NCBI GenBank assembly: GCA_964617105.1 | Contig: CAZTWC010000004.1 | Coordinates: forward strand, 28,030 to 52,547 | Origin: CAZTWC01 sp964617105 [NCBI: uncultured Myxococcia bacterium] | GTDB lineage: Bacteria > CAZTWC01 | Reading direction: 5' to 3' | DNA length: 24,518 bases | Shown: in pieces, positions 23,763 through 24,518 of the stretch | Layout of the letters: the number at the start of each line of letters is the position of its first letter | How positions within the stretch are numbered: position 1 is the stretch's first letter | Program-made: the position numbers and the translations under genes | Notes under the pieces: model-generated | The model's input: the letters and a program-made list of their open reading frames with translations, nothing else | What the model was told of the DNA's origin: nothing | Databases searched by the model: none

Positions 23763-24518
23763 ATGAGATTTCTCAGAAATATTATTGGATTCATTTTGAT
23801 GCTGGCCATGGTTTTGATGGTTATCAATTGCAGTCCCAAAAAAAAGGCTGGAGATTTTAAACATCCTCTTGATGCTCAAAACGGTTCCAGTTCGGAAAAA
23901 CTAACCCAATTGTTCAATTTCCAGGCCGAGGCTCAAATAAATCAGGCATCTCTCTCCTGGCAAGTGCCGGCAGGGTTGACATACAGTAAAATCGTTATTG
24001 CCCGGAAAGATCATACCAAAAAAGATGCCCAGGAGGAGATCCTGGCCGAACTGAAAAAAAATAAACTTCAGTATATTGATAAATTTGACCTGGACCAGGT
24101 GCTGTTTACTGACAATCAGACCAAACTTATTTATCGCCTGTGGCTAAAGGGAGATGAAGGCACTAGTGCTGCGGTGGAATCAGCCCCGGTGGTGGTGCAA
24201 TTGGATAGCGACCTGGATGAACACCGGGATCACCTGGAGATACAGAAAAATTGTGACCCTCATAATAAAGCCGTATTTCCCGGTAACTCGGAAACTTGCG
24301 ATGGCTTTGACAACGATTGCGATGGTAAAACCGATAACAGCCTCGATATCCCGGCCGGTACGCTATCCAAAGGAGTTTGTCACAGCGCCAAAAAAATATG
24401 CCGGGGAGTGAAGGGCTGGCAAGAACCTGATTACAGCACTATAGAAAAATTTCAGGAACAGGAAACCTGGTGTGACAACCTGGATAATGATTGCGATGGC
24501 CAAACTGATGAGGTTCAG
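23763..24518 (+). CDS. MopE-motif lipoprotein, 3' end beyond window (>=252 aa)
   Basis: A short basic start (R2, R5), a hydrophobic core and lipobox V-I-N-C23 followed by Ser-Pro-Lys-Lys-Lys mark a lipoprotein. Residues of about 45-145 look like a single FN3-like domain (a SLSWQVPAG strand early and a LIYRLWLKG strand late). Residues of about 150-252 carry the MopE/putative metal-binding motif twice: CDGFDNDCDGKTD at C179 and CDNLDNDCDGQTDE at C237. Between them is the usual connecting pattern GVC...KICRG...W.EPDYS.I. This family is abundant in Myxococcota lipoproteins; MopE of Methylococcus is the copper-binding namesake, but Asp-rich copies like these may bind calcium instead. It lies 42 nt after the PEGA gene in the same direction, so a shared transcript is likely. 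The frame is still open at the right edge, and more motif copies are expected beyond it. Confidence 0.9.
   Translation, partial: MRFLRNIIGFILMLAMVLMVINCSPKKKAGDFKHPLDAQNGSSSEKLTQLFNFQAEAQINQASLSWQVPAGLTYSKIVIARKDHTKKDAQEEILAELKKNKLQYIDKFDLDQVLFTDNQTKLIYRLWLKGDEGTSAAVESAPVVVQLDSDLDEHRDHLEIQKNCDPHNKAVFPGNSETCDGFDNDCDGKTDNSLDIPAGTLSKGVCHSAKKICRGVKGWQEPDYSTIEKFQEQETWCDNLDNDCDGQTDEVQ

Overview
The window holds four protein-coding genes and no RNA genes, mobile elements or CRISPR arrays. All four products carry export signals: three have lipoprotein signal peptides and one has a Sec-type signal. Base composition looks to be in the mid-40s % GC. The protein styles point to a Myxococcota-like or other former-deltaproteobacterial Gram-negative bacterium: PEGA repeats, a MopE-type CDxxDNDCDG lipoprotein, a Cys-rich motif after the lipobox, PDGG/DAGVG acidic linkers, and enormous Ig/FN3-like lipoproteins. 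This placement is an inference from domain style only.

Minus strand, 21615 down to the left edge: two giant genes in one operon. The upstream gene (10324-21615) encodes a 3763-residue lipoprotein made almost entirely of 31 Ig-like repeats of about 115 residues. Its stop codon overlaps the start of the next gene (TGATG), whose frame stays open for all 10.3 kb to the window edge (more than 3440 residues). That second product is also a lipoprotein. It has an N-terminal domain with a YPVVIDP motif, several aromatic-rich and Ig/FN3-like domains, and 16 tandem FN3-like repeats that each carry a conserved pair of cysteines. The two together would place over 7200 residues of beta-sandwich repeats on the cell surface.

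The intergenic region 21616-21764 (149 bp, AT-rich) separates the giant operon from two plus-strand genes. It contains two good sigma70-like promoters facing opposite ways that overlap almost base for base, plus small inverted repeats.

Plus strand, 21765 to the right edge: a 651-residue exported protein with an N-terminal TolB/CsgG-like region, four PEGA-like repeats and a C-terminal membrane hairpin. It is followed after 42 nt by a lipoprotein with an FN3-like region and MopE-type motifs that runs off the right edge.

The likely joint role is cell-surface architecture or adhesion, with the PEGA protein as a possible envelope anchor. No enzyme active site, toxin or nuclease domain was recognised, so any function beyond surface structure is speculation. 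The most distinctive features are the strict alternation of two repeat subtypes in the larger giant protein, the Cys-pair repeat array in its partner, and the translational coupling of the two giants.
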